From positions 558,001-622,000 of the forward strand of contig NZ_QOUX01000001.1 of assembly GCF_004116265.1 (NCBI RefSeq): a DNA stretch of 64,000 nucleotides, given 5' to 3'. Made by a program: the position numbers and the translations under genes. The notes under the pieces are model-generated. The model worked only from the letters and a program-made list of their open reading frames with translations, ran no database searches and was not told the DNA's origin. Below, piece by piece: positions 16,708-27,095 of this stretch (position 1 is the first letter of the stretch; each line of letters opens with the position of its first letter). The stretch comes from Anaerobacillus alkaliphilus. GTDB taxonomy: Bacteria; Bacillota; Bacilli; Bacillales; Anaerobacillaceae.

Positions 16708-16741
16708 GGCATGAGATTAATTCTCACGCCTTATCGTTTGT

Positions 16742-17449
16742 TTATGGCAGATCGGATGGGTATATAAATAAGTATTCATCAATTGCACGAACGATAGCTG
16801 CAACGATTTGGCGTTGAGATTTTTCATCAGTTAGCAGTTGGAGGTCTTCGTTATTACTAACGTATCCAAGCTCCATAATTAATGAAGGCATTTCAAGCTT
16901 TTGCATGAGAAAATAATGTTTACCTCTGATTGGAGTTTTATGAAGGTCGAAATAGTCATTTAAATGTTGTTGAACAATCTGTGCTAAATGAAAACTTCTT
17001 CCGCTTGCTTGATAGATTACGACAGGACCTCTGCGTTCACTGCTTTTAGACCAATTCATATGTAGACTTAGAAAAACCTTTGGTTTCAGTGCATCTGCAA
17101 TCATTTTTCGTTGTTTCAAATCTTGATTATGCCGACTAATATTATGATAAGGGCTATCATCGCTTAATGCATAATCGTGAATCCTGGTAATGCCAACACG
17201 GTATGACTTTTTCTTTAACTCAGAATACAACTCTTTTCCAAAAGTTAAATTCAGGTCTTTCTCTAAGATACCATCTGCTGATGTGCCGCCATCGACGCCA
17301 CCATGTCCAACGTCTATAATGACGTCATAAGGGGCTAAATTCGGATAGGCAAAACTCGATTCTGGCAATGAAATATAAGCCCCAACAAATAGGATGATAG
17401 CGAATATAACTTTGATGAGTGATTTGCTAAACCTAAGAAAATATAGCAT
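16742..17449 (-). CDS. cwlD: N-acetylmuramoyl-L-alanine amidase, CwlD type
   Basis: 235 residues. An N-terminal membrane anchor (LIKVIFAIILFVGAYI) is followed by an Amidase_3 domain: zinc ligands in IIDVGHGGVDGG (His48), Glu63 in GILEKDLNL, His in FLSLHMNWS and the catalytic Glu in LIMELGYVSN. Size, anchor and motifs fit CwlD, which with PdaA makes muramic-delta-lactam in the spore cortex and is needed for germination. It is transcribed alone on the minus strand. Confidence 0.85.
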   Translation of the reverse strand: MLYFLRFSKSLIKVIFAIILFVGAYISLPESSFAYPNLAPYDVIIDVGHGGVDGGTSADGILEKDLNLTFGKELYSELKKKSYRVGITRIHDYALSDDSPYHNISRHNQDLKQRKMIADALKPKVFLSLHMNWSKSSERRGPVVIYQASGRSFHLAQIVQQHLNDYFDLHKTPIRGKHYFLMQKLEMPSLIMELGYVSNNEDLQLLTDEKSQRQIVAAIVRAIDEYLFIYPSDLP

Positions 17450-17541
17450 ATGATTAACCGTTCCCCCAATGCTGTTTTTTTACATAGTTTAGAATGTACG
17501 TTGTGAGAACGGATTATGTTGGAAAACACTAATATTGTATA

Positions 17542-17579
17542 AAAAAAAAGGTCAAAAGCGCACTATTGCGCTTTTGACC
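17542..17579 (-). terminator. Terminator of the kbl-tdh operon
   Basis: On the minus strand GGTCAAAAGCGC pairs with GCGCTTTTGACC and is followed by nine T. It lies just behind the tdh stop codon. Confidence 0.9.
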
Positions 17580-17594
17580 TTAATTACTTGCTTG

Positions 17595-18545
17595 TCAAAC
17601 CGTTACGGTTTTTTTTAGCTTTTCAAGCATATCAACAGTCATTTTGGCAAGATCGTAGTCTGCTTTAAAGCCCCATTCTTTTTGGGCAGCAGAGCAGTCG
17701 ATGGAATTTGGCCAGCTGTCAGCAATTCCTTGTCTTACTGGGTCTACATCATATTGCATTACAAAGTTTGGAATGTGCTTTTTAATTTCAGCTGCGATTT
17801 GTTCTGGTTCAAAGCTCATCGCTGTCACATTAAATGAATTACGATGAATTAGCTTTGATGGATCTGCTTCCATTAAGTTAATGATCGCATTTAACGCGTC
17901 TGGCATGTACATCATATCCATATACGTTCCTTGAGCAATGTATGAAGTGTAACGAGCATCTTCAATCGCCTTGTAATAAATGTCTACAGCATAATCGGTT
18001 GTACCGCCACCAGGTGGTGTAGCATATGAAATTAAGCCTGGGAAGCGAAGGCCTCGCGTATCAACGCCATACTTATGGTAGTAGTAGTCACACAGAAGTT
18101 CACCTGAAACTTTATTAACACCATACATGGTGGTAGGACGTTGAATTGTATCTTGTGGTGTTTGATCTTTTGGCGTTGACGGACCAAAGGCACCAATCGA
18201 ACTAGGAGTGAAGAACTTACAGTTTAATTCTCTTGAAACTTCTAGAGCATTGACAAGACCACCCATGTTTAAGTTCCATGCAAGTAAAGGCATTTTTTCA
18301 GCTGTTGCTGATAATAATGCAGCCAAGTGAATGATTGTATCTACTTCGTATTTGTTCGCAACATCAAACATCGCCTTGTGATCAGTCACATCTAACAGTT
18401 CAAATGGGCCTGATTGAACAACGTCGCTACCGTTATCACGGATGTCAGTAGCAATCACGTTATCTGCTCCGTAAATTTCACGCATTTTTAGAGTAAGTTC
18501 TGAACCGATTTGTCCTAAAGCCCCAGTTAATAAAATTTTCTTCAT
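17595..18545 (-). CDS. tdh: L-threonine 3-dehydrogenase, SDR type
   Basis: 316 residues of the extended short-chain dehydrogenase fold: NAD-binding [13 protein letters not shown] (5-17), then [22 protein letters not shown] and the catalytic YGVNK. The SDR-type threonine dehydrogenases differ from the zinc enzyme TdhE. The product 2-amino-3-oxobutyrate is the substrate of the neighbouring kbl product. It lies 39 bp downstream of kbl on the same strand and ends in a strong terminator. Confidence 0.9.
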   Translation of the reverse strand: MKKILLTGALGQIGSELTLKMREIYGADNVIATDIRDNGSDVVQSGPFELLDVTDHKAMFDVANKYEVDTIIHLAALLSATAEKMPLLAWNLNMGGLVNALEVSRELNCKFFTPSSIGAFGPSTPKDQTPQDTIQRPTTMYGVNKVSGELLCDYYYHKYGVDTRGLRFPGLISYATPPGGGTTDYAVDIYYKAIEDARYTSYIAQGTYMDMMYMPDALNAIINLMEADPSKLIHRNSFNVTAMSFEPEQIAAEIKKHIPNFVMQYDVDPVRQGIADSWPNSIDCSAAQKEWGFKADYDLAKMTVDMLEKLKKTVTV

Positions 18546-18584
18546 ATCCGGTACCTCCTATATTCTCCCATAGTAAAAATGTTA

Positions 18585-19772
18585 TTAAATAACCCCTAAT
18601 TCTTTTCCTACCTTTTCGTAGATCGCAATTGCCTCATCTAGCATTTCTTTTGTATGTGCTGCAGTTGGCATGTTACGTACGCGTCCAGTTCCTTGAGGAA
18701 CAGTAGGGAAGACGATTGATTTCGCATAAACGCCCTCTTCATATAAACGACGGCTGAATTGTTGTGTTAATCTTTCTTCACCGATAATACAAGGTGTAAT
18801 TGGTGTTTCACTTTCCCCGATGTTAAAGCCAAGCTCTTTTAAGCCTTTCTTTAAATAGTCACCATTTTCCCATAAACGGTCATGTAACTCTGTGCTTTCC
18901 ATTAAAATCTCAATCGCTTTTTTACTAGCAGCAACGTCAGCTGGAGTTAGGGCAGTAGAAAATAAGAATGGACGGCTTCTTACTTTTAGCCATTCAATTA
19001 ATTCTTTTTTACCTGCTACATAACCACCAACGACTCCAATTGCCTTAGAAAGAGTTCCAATTTGGAAGTCAACTTTATCAGATAGTCCGAAGTGCTTGAC
19101 AGTACCTGCACCTTTTCCGAGGACACCAGAACCGTGAGCGTCATCGACATAAGTAATTAAGTCAAATTCTTCAGCAATTTGAACAATTTCAGGTAGTTTG
19201 GCTACATCACCGTCCATTGAGAATACGCCATCAGTGATGACCATAATTTTGTTATAAAGACCACTTTCAACAGCCTCTTTTGCTTTTTGGCGTAAGTGAT
19301 CCATATCTGAATGATTAAAACGAATGATCTTTGCTTTTGATAGACGGCAACCATCGATAATTGACGCGTGGTTTAGCTCATCTGATAAAATGGCATCATT
19401 TTTATCCATAACGGCAGATATAGCAGCCATGTTACAGTTGAAGCCTGATTGATAAGCGATGGCCGCTTCTGTATGTTTAAACTCAGCAATTTTATCCTCT
19501 AATTTTGTGTGTAACTCTAACGTACCGTTAATCGTACGCACAGCTCCTGCACCTACACCAAATTCTTCAATCGCTTTTTCTGCTACTTCTTTTAAGCGTT
19601 GGTCAGTAGCTAATCCTAAGTAATTGTTTGACGATAGGTTAATTAAATCGTTTCCATTAATCTTAATGATTGGCCCGTTAGCACTTTGAAGAGGATCAAT
19701 CACATTGAAAAGACCTTTTGATTTTAAGTCATCTAAATTTTCTTTTAAGAAACTATCTAAAACTTTTGCCAC
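18585..19772 (-). CDS. kbl: Glycine C-acetyltransferase (2-amino-3-ketobutyrate CoA ligase)
   Basis: 395 residues of the alpha-oxoamine synthase family. Landmarks are [10 protein letters not shown] (47-56), [11 protein letters not shown], the [12 protein letters not shown] segment, the PLP-contacting [13 protein letters not shown] and the Schiff-base Lys in [12 protein letters not shown] (around 244). With Tdh it converts threonine to glycine and acetyl-CoA. GTAGGAGGAA precedes the ATG. It is the first gene of the operon. Confidence 0.93.
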   Translation of the reverse strand: MAKVLDSFLKENLDDLKSKGLFNVIDPLQSANGPIIKINGNDLINLSSNNYLGLATDQRLKEVAEKAIEEFGVGAGAVRTINGTLELHTKLEDKIAEFKHTEAAIAYQSGFNCNMAAISAVMDKNDAILSDELNHASIIDGCRLSKAKIIRFNHSDMDHLRQKAKEAVESGLYNKIMVITDGVFSMDGDVAKLPEIVQIAEEFDLITYVDDAHGSGVLGKGAGTVKHFGLSDKVDFQIGTLSKAIGVVGGYVAGKKELIEWLKVRSRPFLFSTALTPADVAASKKAIEILMESTELHDRLWENGDYLKKGLKELGFNIGESETPITPCIIGEERLTQQFSRRLYEEGVYAKSIVFPTVPQGTGRVRNMPTAAHTKEMLDEAIAIYEKVGKELGVI

Positions 19773-20140
19773 GTTTATTCCTCCTACAATTGTTTGTTAT
19801 TCCTAAAAGGATATATGTTTTTCTGGAAAGGACACACGAACAAAACTGTATTGTTATATTTCTATGTTGTATAACTCATTTTAACACAGTTAATTTCATT
19901 TGTTTATATAGAAAAGACATTTTTACCATAAAAATTTTCGTGTTTTTAAAGAAGAAGTTTGTCTGTGAGAGGAGGACAAAACAATGCTTTTATAATATGC
20001 TATAAATATGGTAGAATTATAAATATTTTCCAATGAGGTTGAGAAGTGATGAATTTACTAGAACATGAGTTATAAAACCGTAGTAGAGGACCTCCTATAT
20101 TAAAATGATAATCAATTAAAAAAATTGGAGGTAGATTAGA
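19773..20140. other. Divergent intergenic region between kbl and a methyltransferase gene
   Basis: This 368-bp AT-rich stretch holds no convincing gene. It must carry the kbl promoter (minus) and that of the methyltransferase (plus). TATAAT-like hexamers occur around 19990-20030, and AATGATAATCAATTAA (20103-20118) is a half-match to a Fur box. No clear terminator or riboswitch fold was seen. Confidence 0.4.
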
Positions 20141-20902
20141 ATGGTAAAAGATGAGATGTTTTTAACGTATATACGTAACATGAATGAAAGTTTTAGTGGT
20201 TGGGATTTTTCTTATATTACTAATACTGGGCGTGTTCAGAATGAATTGATGACGTGGTCTTATGGCAGCCTTTTAGTACCAAACCTAGCAAAAGCTAACA
20301 CAATGCTTGATATGGGGACTGGAGGTGGAGAGCTACTGTCAAAACTGAAACCACTACCGCCAAAGGTTTTTGCGACAGAGGCATATAAACCTAATGTTCC
20401 GATTGCTAGAAATAGACTTGAGCCATTGGGCATTCAAGTTTATGAAATTGAGGAAGATAATAAGCTCCCGTTCGAAAAAGATTTTTTTGACTTAGTTATT
20501 AACCGGCATGAGGCTTATTGCCGGAAGGAAGTAAAAAGAGTGCTTCGTAACAAAGGCGTTTTTATCACGCAGCAAGTTGGTGGAACCGATTGTGCGCAAA
20601 TAAATGATGCGCTTGGGGCACCTCCTTATGATGAATATGCGTATTGGAATTTGGATTATGCAGTAAAGGAGCTTGAAAATCATGGTTTCAAGATTGTTCT
20701 TGCGAAAGAGGAATTTCCACTGCAACGATTTTACGATGTTGGTGCACTAGTTTACTATTTGAAGGCTGTACCATGGCAAGTGCCTAATTTTGAGGTAGAA
20801 ACATACATTTCTAGATTATATGAAATCCATCAACACATTCAGAACAAGGGTTATTTTGACGTAAGGCAGCATCGCTTTGTGATTGAAGCTCGACCTATGT
20901 AA
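20141..20902 (+). CDS. Class I SAM-dependent methyltransferase
   Basis: 253 residues with ATTGGAGG ahead of the ATG. The SAM-binding motif I is LDMGTGGGELLSKL (around 53), followed by the motif II acid region KVFATEAYKPNV and DLVINRHEAY (motif IV-like). The C-terminal half contains aromatic clusters suited to a small-molecule acceptor. It resembles YrrT/UbiE-type stand-alone methyltransferases. The acceptor is unknown. A terminator follows directly. Confidence 0.85.
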   Translation: MVKDEMFLTYIRNMNESFSGWDFSYITNTGRVQNELMTWSYGSLLVPNLAKANTMLDMGTGGGELLSKLKPLPPKVFATEAYKPNVPIARNRLEPLGIQVYEIEEDNKLPFEKDFFDLVINRHEAYCRKEVKRVLRNKGVFITQQVGGTDCAQINDALGAPPYDEYAYWNLDYAVKELENHGFKIVLAKEEFPLQRFYDVGALVYYLKAVPWQVPNFEVETYISRLYEIHQHIQNKGYFDVRQHRFVIEARPM

Positions 20903-20912
20903 TGCTGTATAG

Positions 20913-20938
20913 GGGGCTCGATTTTTGGGGCCTTTTTT
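20913..20938 (+). terminator. Terminator after the methyltransferase gene
   Basis: GGCTC pairs with GGGCC (one G-T pair) around GATTTTTG and is followed by six T. Confidence 0.65.
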
Positions 20939-21069
20939 AGTATCAAATGATAAATTGGAACCTTGAAACCTACGTATAAAAAGGAAAACATCAGGCGCTT
21001 AACTATGGTAGAAGAAAAAATAGATTCCATTCTGAAACAAGATGATGTAAAATCTTAGGAGGCGGTAAT

Positions 21070-21261
21070 ATGCCATTTTGGGTTGAAAATTTGCTTTTTT
21101 TTGGTTCATTAATTATGATTATTTTTTTATGGAAATAATTAATTGATTACTCATTCTCTGAAGGAACAAGTTTATGTGATTTATGCGGGGCAGAAATGAA
21201 AGGTCGTATGATCAAAATATTTCAGAAATAGTGTGGCACTTGTAAAAGAGCTTTGAAATGA
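21070..21261 (+). pseudogene. Small membrane/zinc-ribbon gene broken by two in-frame stops
   Basis: From ATG 21070, which follows AGGAGGCGG, one frame reads MPFWVENLLFFGSLIMIIFL, then TAA. It continues IDYSFSEGTSLCDLCGAEMK up to a TAG, and then CGTCKRALK to TGA 21259-21261. The CxxC...CxxC spacing is that of a small zinc ribbon. A good ribosome site and the single reading frame indicate a former 64-codon gene with two nonsense mutations. Confidence 0.6.
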
Positions 21262-21289
21262 GTAGTACATAAAGAATAAGGTGGATAAT

Positions 21290-21781
21290 ATGAACAAACG
21301 ATTAGGTTTTATGCTGATATTGATGGTAATAATCATAATAGGCTGTACTCGGGATGAAACGACTATTAAAAAAGCTATCGAACAGCTTGACTATAAGGTC
21401 TATGTTCCTAGCTATATTCCAGCAGAGCTAGAATTAGAGACAGCTGTACTAAAGGATGGTCTTATTCTAATATCTTATCAAAATGTAGACGGAACAAAGT
21501 ATGTAGAATTTAGTCAAGATGCTACATCGAGAGCGTTGAATATTGAAGGGTTACTAACTTTTAAGAAAAGTGGTGAAGATCCTTACGAACGAAACGCGAC
21601 ACGGAGAATACAAGAAATAGGACCGTTTGTAGGGGTTTATGACATTAACGAGAAGCTAACTAGCTATAGTTATGAATTTATTAAACCAAACTTGCAGAGC
21701 GATAGCTATCCGTTTTATTGGATAAGTTCTGTAGGAATACCCGAGGCCGAGTTCCTGAAGATTGTATCTTCTTTAAAGTAA
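21290..21781 (+). CDS. Lipoprotein of unknown function
   Basis: 163 residues from ATG 21290, 5 bp after AAGGTGG. The signal peptide ends in the lipobox IIIIGC (Cys around 19), so the mature protein is expected to be anchored outside the membrane. The rest is a soluble alpha/beta domain starting IKKAIEQLDYKVYVPSYIP, resembling DUF4367-type lipoproteins in shape (YVPSYIPAE). The function is unknown. A terminator shared with the convergent next gene follows. Confidence 0.75.
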   Translation: MNKRLGFMLILMVIIIIGCTRDETTIKKAIEQLDYKVYVPSYIPAELELETAVLKDGLILISYQNVDGTKYVEFSQDATSRALNIEGLLTFKKSGEDPYERNATRRIQEIGPFVGVYDINEKLTSYSYEFIKPNLQSDSYPFYWISSVGIPEAEFLKIVSSLK

Positions 21782-21853
21782 GGGAGTAACTAGCTGTAAT
21801 TTAAGAGAGGTTTAGGTAACTAAGCTGACTGAACAACCGAATATTGATAGTAG

Positions 21854-21890
21854 AATGAGCTAGAAGAAAGTCTTCTTAGCTCATTTTTTT
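21854..21890. terminator. Terminator between convergent genes
   Basis: AATGAGCTA(A)GAAG pairs with CTTCTTAGCTCATT and is followed by T7. It overlaps the end of the minus-strand CBO0543-like gene. Confidence 0.75.
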
Positions 21891-22367
21891 ATCTGTGCGA
21901 TCGAGAAAAATTAAAAAACATCTAAGTACTAATTTTGCAGATGTTATCGTAAGTAAGGAATAAATCCAATTCCAGCCTTTGCTGTATTTGATAAGTTGTG
22001 TGTGCCGTTCTAACCAGCGCTCCATTAATGCTTGTGGGATAGAGAATAGCCATACCTTTAAAACTAACTGTTTAAACGAATCCTGATTAGTCAATCGACA
22101 ATACCAAACTGTAACTAACGAACATAAGCAATAGTCGTAAATGATACTGCTCTTATAATATTTAGGTAAAAAACGGACGGGATAACGCAATACTTTTTTC
22201 TTCGCAAGTATTGGAGCTATAAAAAAATTAACATAGCTGTTGAGTAAAAACAGAATAACCCAGTTTTTATAACTCCTTCCTAGTAATGAGATTGGTGAAG
22301 CTATTAGACCGAAAAGCAACAACCATTTAAGAATTTTTTTTCCAAAGCGATGCCCCAAGGAAACCAC
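21876..22367 (-). CDS. CBO0543-like integral membrane protein
   Basis: 163 residues with four to five hydrophobic segments. The C-terminal block SIPQALMERWLERHTQLIKY followed by KGWNWIYSLLT is characteristic of the small CBO0543-type membrane proteins that are multicopy in Bacillus and Clostridium and have no known function. It is one of few minus-strand genes between 20 and 48 kb. Confidence 0.7.
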   Translation of the reverse strand: MVSLGHRFGKKILKWLLLFGLIASPISLLGRSYKNWVILFLLNSYVNFFIAPILAKKKVLRYPVRFLPKYYKSSIIYDYCLCSLVTVWYCRLTNQDSFKQLVLKVWLFSIPQALMERWLERHTQLIKYSKGWNWIYSLLTITSAKLVLRCFLIFLDRTDKKMS

Positions 22368-22501
22368 TTCCTTTTCTTTGATGAATGCTTTTAGTATGAG
22401 TCTTTCATGTTATGTTTATGATAAAACCTTTTTATTTTAGGAATAAAAAGGAGAATTATAATAAAAACACGAATAAAACTTACAAATAAAGGAGGTTTTC
22501 C

Positions 22502-23164
22502 ATGTATAAAGTTATTCTTTTTGACCTAGATGGAACGCTAACTGATCCTAAGCTTGGAATTACGAAGTGCGTGGAGTATTCGTTAGCGAAATTAGGGATT
22601 TCTGAACCAAATCTTGATATGCTGGAGAAGTTCATTGGGCCACCACTTCAAGAGTCATTTGCGAAAATCTATGGTTTCGATATAGAAACGACGAACAGAG
22701 CGATTGAGTACTATAGAGAGCGGTTTCGAGAAAAAGGCATGTATGAAAATGAAGTATATTCTGGAATTTCAAGTCTACTCGCTTCTTTAAAGAATCAAGA
22801 AAAAATAGTAGTCGTTGCAACTTCAAAGCCAACCGTGTTTGCCGAGAAAATACTGCAACATTTTTGTTTAGATCAGTATTTTGACCTTATCGTAGGAAGT
22901 AATTTGGATGGTACGAGAACTTCAAAAACTGATGTTATTCAATACATTTTAGAAGAGTATCCTGAATTCGAGAAACATCAATTTTTAATGATCGGTGATC
23001 GTGAGCATGACATTATTGGCGCAAACAACACGAGAATAGACTCAATCGCTGTTACATACGGGTATGGTACTTTCGCTGAATTAGAAGTGGTTAAGCCAAC
23101 CTGTATTGTCAAAGATGTTGAAGAACTACGTGAGAAATTGACGTTTGAATGTATTAGTGGGTGA
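22502..23164 (+). CDS. HAD-superfamily phosphatase (phosphoglycolate phosphatase-like)
   Basis: 220 residues, AAAGGAGG before ATG. HAD motif I is FDLDGTLTDP (7-16), with both catalytic aspartates. The cap domain is helical (C1 type), motif II is VATSKP, motif III the Lys of RTSKTDVI, and motif IV is MIGDREHDIIGA. The layout fits the Gph/PpaX/YfnB-type phosphatases. The substrate is uncertain. The next gene starts 5 bp downstream, so it is likely cotranscribed. Confidence 0.87.
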   Translation: MYKVILFDLDGTLTDPKLGITKCVEYSLAKLGISEPNLDMLEKFIGPPLQESFAKIYGFDIETTNRAIEYYRERFREKGMYENEVYSGISSLLASLKNQEKIVVVATSKPTVFAEKILQHFCLDQYFDLIVGSNLDGTRTSKTDVIQYILEEYPEFEKHQFLMIGDREHDIIGANNTRIDSIAVTYGYGTFAELEVVKPTCIVKDVEELREKLTFECISG

Positions 23165-23168
23165 TAAT

Positions 23169-23948
23169 ATGGAGATCTGGCTACATTTTTTACTTTTTGC
23201 TATACCTGGTTTTCTTATTTATTATGGCTTGTATTATCTTACTCCTAAACTAGTAAAGAAAGGCGTACCACTAATCTTTGCGTTTTGGAGTTGTTTGTGG
23301 ATACCAGTCATCGCTTTACTGCCCTTGGCCATATCATTGGCAGACGTCATTGATGGTATGGAACTGTCACGATCTGCGGTGGTCGAGAGGTTTCATCTTC
23401 ACCCACTACGAGGGAGTGATTGGTTATGGGTTGGCGGTGCAGTTATAGCTACAATCTTATTAGATCAATTGCTAGAACCTATAGGCAAATATTTTGCTAG
23501 AAAAAAAGCATTTGCTCCACCACCCTATTTACCTGCGCCTTTTAACCCGTTACATAAGTTTACTTTTCCACCACATGATTTTTTTGGGGTGAAATTAGCT
23601 GGTAATTGGAAATTGTTACTTTTATTTATACCCCTGCATTTAGTTGCCATGTTTAGTGAGGAAATGATGTGGCGAGGCTTTTTGCTTCCGCTTCAAGTAG
23701 CGATCTTTGGCGATCTAGCCTGGGTATTAAATGGTTTGCTTTGGGCTTGGATTGTTCACGCTTGTTTAAAATGGCATTTTGTTGGAATGCTGCCGAGTAT
23801 GTTAATTGCACCCTTTATTGCTCAACTTACAGGATCCACTTTGGCATCATTCTTTGTTCATGCCATTCCAAACTCATTATTATGGATTATTTTATTGCTA
23901 GGTATAATACAAAAAAAAGATAACCAAATGAATACACCCATTTCTTGA
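23169..23948 (+). CDS. CPBP (Abi) family intramembrane protease-like protein
   Basis: 259 residues from ATG 23169, directly behind the HAD gene. It has seven or so membrane segments. The catalytic EExxxR motif is seen as SEEMMWRG (Glu164-Glu165, Arg169). The later His-containing helices are present (AWIVHACLKWH and FFVHAIPNS), as required for the glutamic intramembrane peptidase fold of CPBP/Rce1 relatives. In bacteria these often process or give immunity to peptides. Confidence 0.75.
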   Translation: MEIWLHFLLFAIPGFLIYYGLYYLTPKLVKKGVPLIFAFWSCLWIPVIALLPLAISLADVIDGMELSRSAVVERFHLHPLRGSDWLWVGGAVIATILLDQLLEPIGKYFARKKAFAPPPYLPAPFNPLHKFTFPPHDFFGVKLAGNWKLLLLFIPLHLVAMFSEEMMWRGFLLPLQVAIFGDLAWVLNGLLWAWIVHACLKWHFVGMLPSMLIAPFIAQLTGSTLASFFVHAIPNSLLWIILLLGIIQKKDNQMNTPIS

Positions 23949-23972
23949 AGTGTGAGACAGGAGGGAATGTCA

Positions 23973-24539
23973 ATGAGGCTGAGGCATTTTTTTATTTTAC
24001 CAATGATTTTACTATTATCAATAATGATTGGATGCAGTTCCAATTCCAATACCTCTGTTACCGCAATTAACCTTATGGCTTCAGATAATGTAGTGATTAT
24101 GCCCCATAAGATGCCAAAAGACTTTCATTTTTCATTGAAATATGGTGTAGGTGCTTTGAATGAGATTAATACATTTGAAAATACCTATACGAAAGATCTG
24201 GTACTGGATGGTACGATTACAACAGGTTTAACGTTGACTAAAAAAGAGCGTAAAGCTATCTATTATAAAATGAAAGAAATTGAGCTTTTAGAAACAGTTC
24301 AAAATGCAAGATATGAAGGTGAGGATGGAAGTTCAATTTGGATGGAACCGGCGTCGGAATATTACTTAACGATCCAAATGAATGGTGAAATCTACAAAGT
24401 TCATTGGGCCGGCCATATCTATGATAAAGAAATTAGAGATATGTTAGCCATTTTTGTCTTGCGATTTTTACATGGTGAGATTATCGAGAATAAGCAAGAG
24501 TTTAAAAAACTGCCTAAAGCAAATGGATGGTATTTGTAG
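23973..24539 (+). CDS. Lipoprotein of unknown function
   Basis: 188 residues. ATG 23973 is chosen because AGGAGGG at 23959-23965 is spaced 7 bp away; two earlier in-frame ATGs are too close to or before the site. The signal peptide has lipobox SIMIGC. The mature domain contains TTGLTLTKKERKAIYYKMKE and a Trp-rich beta region. It resembles no family I can name. It follows the CPBP gene by 24 bp. Confidence 0.75.
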   Translation: MRLRHFFILPMILLLSIMIGCSSNSNTSVTAINLMASDNVVIMPHKMPKDFHFSLKYGVGALNEINTFENTYTKDLVLDGTITTGLTLTKKERKAIYYKMKEIELLETVQNARYEGEDGSSIWMEPASEYYLTIQMNGEIYKVHWAGHIYDKEIRDMLAIFVLRFLHGEIIENKQEFKKLPKANGWYL

Positions 24540-24680
24540 GAATTGATTCAGTGGAAGAGGATAATTTTGATAGATAATTTATAAAGTTTATGATTAGATA
24601 ATCGGAAAATTATATATGTGTAAAATTAATGAGACAAACCATATGAAGTACAATTTTAGTTAAGTAAGAGGAGTGTTTTA

Positions 24681-26328
24681 GTGAACCAGGGTTATGAGCT
24701 ACTAGATAAATATCTATCCGAGGTAGAGGCATTTGGGTTATCCGGTGCGGTACTAGTTGGACAGGGTAGCCAAATAGAATTTAAGAAGGCTTACGGTTTT
24801 TCCAACATAAAGGAAAACATATTAAGTCAAACGGATACAATCTATGATATGGGTTCAATCACAAAACCATTTACTGCAGTAGCAATCATGAAGCTCATTC
24901 AAGAGAATAAGCTATCATTTGGGGATAGAGTTGCAGATATTCTTAGCGATGTGCAGAATTGGAGTAAAGAAAAAACAAGACATCACAATTCACCATTTAC
25001 TCACTCACACAGCAGGAATTAAGGACACCGTAGGGGATGATTACCTATTTGAAACCACTGAAGAGGTATTAAATAGAATTAATTATCAGCCTCTGCTATC
25101 TAAGTCAGGAACGAAGTATCATTATGCTAACGATGGATTTACATTACTTACGATGGTACTTGAGAAGGTAACTGGTAAGGAGTACGAGGAATATTTAAAT
25201 CAGCATATATTTGCTCCTTTAGGAATGAAAGAAACAGGTTATAATCTACCAAAATGGAATAGCTCTAAAATCTCACATGGTTATGTTAACTTTCATAATT
25301 TTGGGCATTCACTAGAAAAATGCTATCCTACGTGGGCATTAAAGGGGACTGGCGGAATGCTTTCAACTTTAGAAGATATGTTTCGATGGCACAAGGCCCT
25401 AGTAGATTATGAAATTCTTGATAAAAAGACAACAGAATTGATGTATATTCCGTATCTAAATAATTATGGGTGCGGCTGGGAAGTCGATGAATCTAATGGT
25501 CAATTGATTGTTAGTCATAATGGAGCAAGCTACTATGGTACAAGTGCCTGTTTCTATAGAAATCTTATTACCGAACAAACAATTATCCTTTTTACAAATC
25601 AATCTTTCAATCACTTTGCACTAGTCAAACCGATAATGCACCATGTAAAGGAAATTCTAGAACTTGAGAGCCTTGGGAGTGATGGTATTGTTAAAAAAAT
25701 GAGTAATATCCCAAATCTTTCCCTAGAACATCTTCCTAAAACTTTAAAAGGGAAAACAATTAAATATAGTCTAAACGGGACGTCTGCTAAGATAAATTGG
25801 GGATCCCACTTTGGGTTACTAGAGTTAAGTGATGATGTCCTAAGGTTTTTGGTTAATAAACAGGTAAACGAGAATATAGACAATTCAATCGCCATAGCTC
25901 ATGAACTTGTTGAGCAGAGTGACACAATTCTTAGGTTAATGCTTAATAATCCCGAAATAATTGAACAAAGGAAAACAATTTTAGGCAGAACCATTCAAGA
26001 GTATGTAGAGAAGAATGGTGAAATAAATAGGATAGCTGTTTATGGGGCTTCACCATCTGTGATTATGAAGTCAACAGTTGAGATAAGGGTGGAGTTAAAA
26101 AATACCGTTACTGAATCTGATGCACTTTATATGTACTTCTTTTGGGAGGAAGAAGGTAAATTAAAATATGTTGGATTTGCAAATGGGCTGAAAGATGTAG
26201 AAACATTGTTGATTAAGCCTATGAAACTTGATGATTGGAATAATCGCCAGGAGTGTGTCAGTCTAAGTCTAAATAGTCATCACTTTCAACACTTTGCTAT
26301 TCAGGGTAATGAATTAATAAGTTTATAA
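24681..26328 (+). pseudogene. Beta-lactamase family serine hydrolase with a frameshift
   Basis: Residues 1-98 (GTG 24681) carry the nucleophile motif SITK (59-62). At the A6 tract near 24970-24975 the frame is lost (the old frame stops at 25022), and the other frame continues with ITIHHLLTHTAGI, the YAND (Tyr-x-Asn) motif, LGMKETGYN and VSHNGAS (HxG-like), followed by a long C-terminal domain to 26328. Removing one A from the A6 tract restores a single 548-codon frame. It resembles class C beta-lactamase/esterase-type (PBP4*-like) proteins. It could be a genuine mutation, slippage or a sequencing error. Confidence 0.75.
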
Positions 26329-26335
26329 TAACGTT

Positions 26336-26369
26336 AAGCCATGAGCAAACAAAATCTCATGGCTTTTTT
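26336..26369 (+). terminator. Terminator after the serine hydrolase gene
   Basis: AAGCCATGAG pairs with CTCATGGCTT and is followed by T6. Confidence 0.85.
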
Positions 26370-26462
26370 AAACTTAATTCTCAATAACTTTCTTTATATA
26401 AAATCTATGCTTTAAAAAACCAACTTGTATAAATGGAGTAAGTGTTTCTTCGTTATTAATTT

Positions 26463-26813
26463 TTACTTCCGTAAAATCTTCTCCATCGCTTTTCCCTTTG
26501 CTAACTCATCGATTAGCTTGTCCAAATAGCGAATTTCCTGCATAGTTGGTTCTTCAATGTCTTCCACTCGGACACCGCAGACCACACCCTTTATTAAAGC
26601 CCTCGAAGGATTTAGTTGAGATGCTTCCGCAAAGAAGGTCTCAAAGTCTGTCTGCTTTTCCAAATGTGCATCTAACTCTTCCTGGCTATAGCCTGTCAAC
26701 CAAAGGATGATTTCATCGACTTCAGTTTTCGTACGTCCTTTTTTCTCCGCCTTCGTAACATAATGTGGATAGACACTTGCAAAACTCATTGTATAGATAC
26801 GATGTTTGGCCAT
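26463..26813 (-). CDS. DUF2200 family protein
   Basis: 116 residues. Begins [20 protein letters not shown], followed by [17 protein letters not shown] and [20 protein letters not shown], the recognisable DUF2200 pattern. It is a cytoplasmic helical protein of unknown function, widely found in Firmicutes. GGAGGAT lies ahead of its ATG on the minus strand. It is isolated among plus-strand genes. Confidence 0.8.
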   Translation of the reverse strand: MAKHRIYTMSFASVYPHYVTKAEKKGRTKTEVDEIILWLTGYSQEELDAHLEKQTDFETFFAEASQLNPSRALIKGVVCGVRVEDIEEPTMQEIRYLDKLIDELAKGKAMEKILRK

Positions 26814-27095
26814 GGTAATCCTCCGATATCCGTTTTCTTTATTATAGTACGAAAAAAAGGTGGGTTCAAACGAAGAACCCTATTACAATCATCGATTCTG
26901 TATTTTGGTCTTCGGCTTTGGAGATTTATGTTAATCTTAGAGTGAGGTTAGCAAAAATCACCAACGGCTTATTGTGTTAATGTTTGCCCTTGGTAGTTAT
27001 TTTATATATCACATTATCGGCAATAGTCTGTAAAAAACTGAAACTTTATGCTTTCTATTTCGTCTATTAAAGAAAGATCGTTTTGGAGGGATTAT

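Noticed and set aside
20103-20118. Possible Fur box AATGATAATCAATTAA upstream of the methyltransferase gene
   Set aside because: Only the first half-site fits TGATAAT; the second half diverges, so the evidence is too weak.
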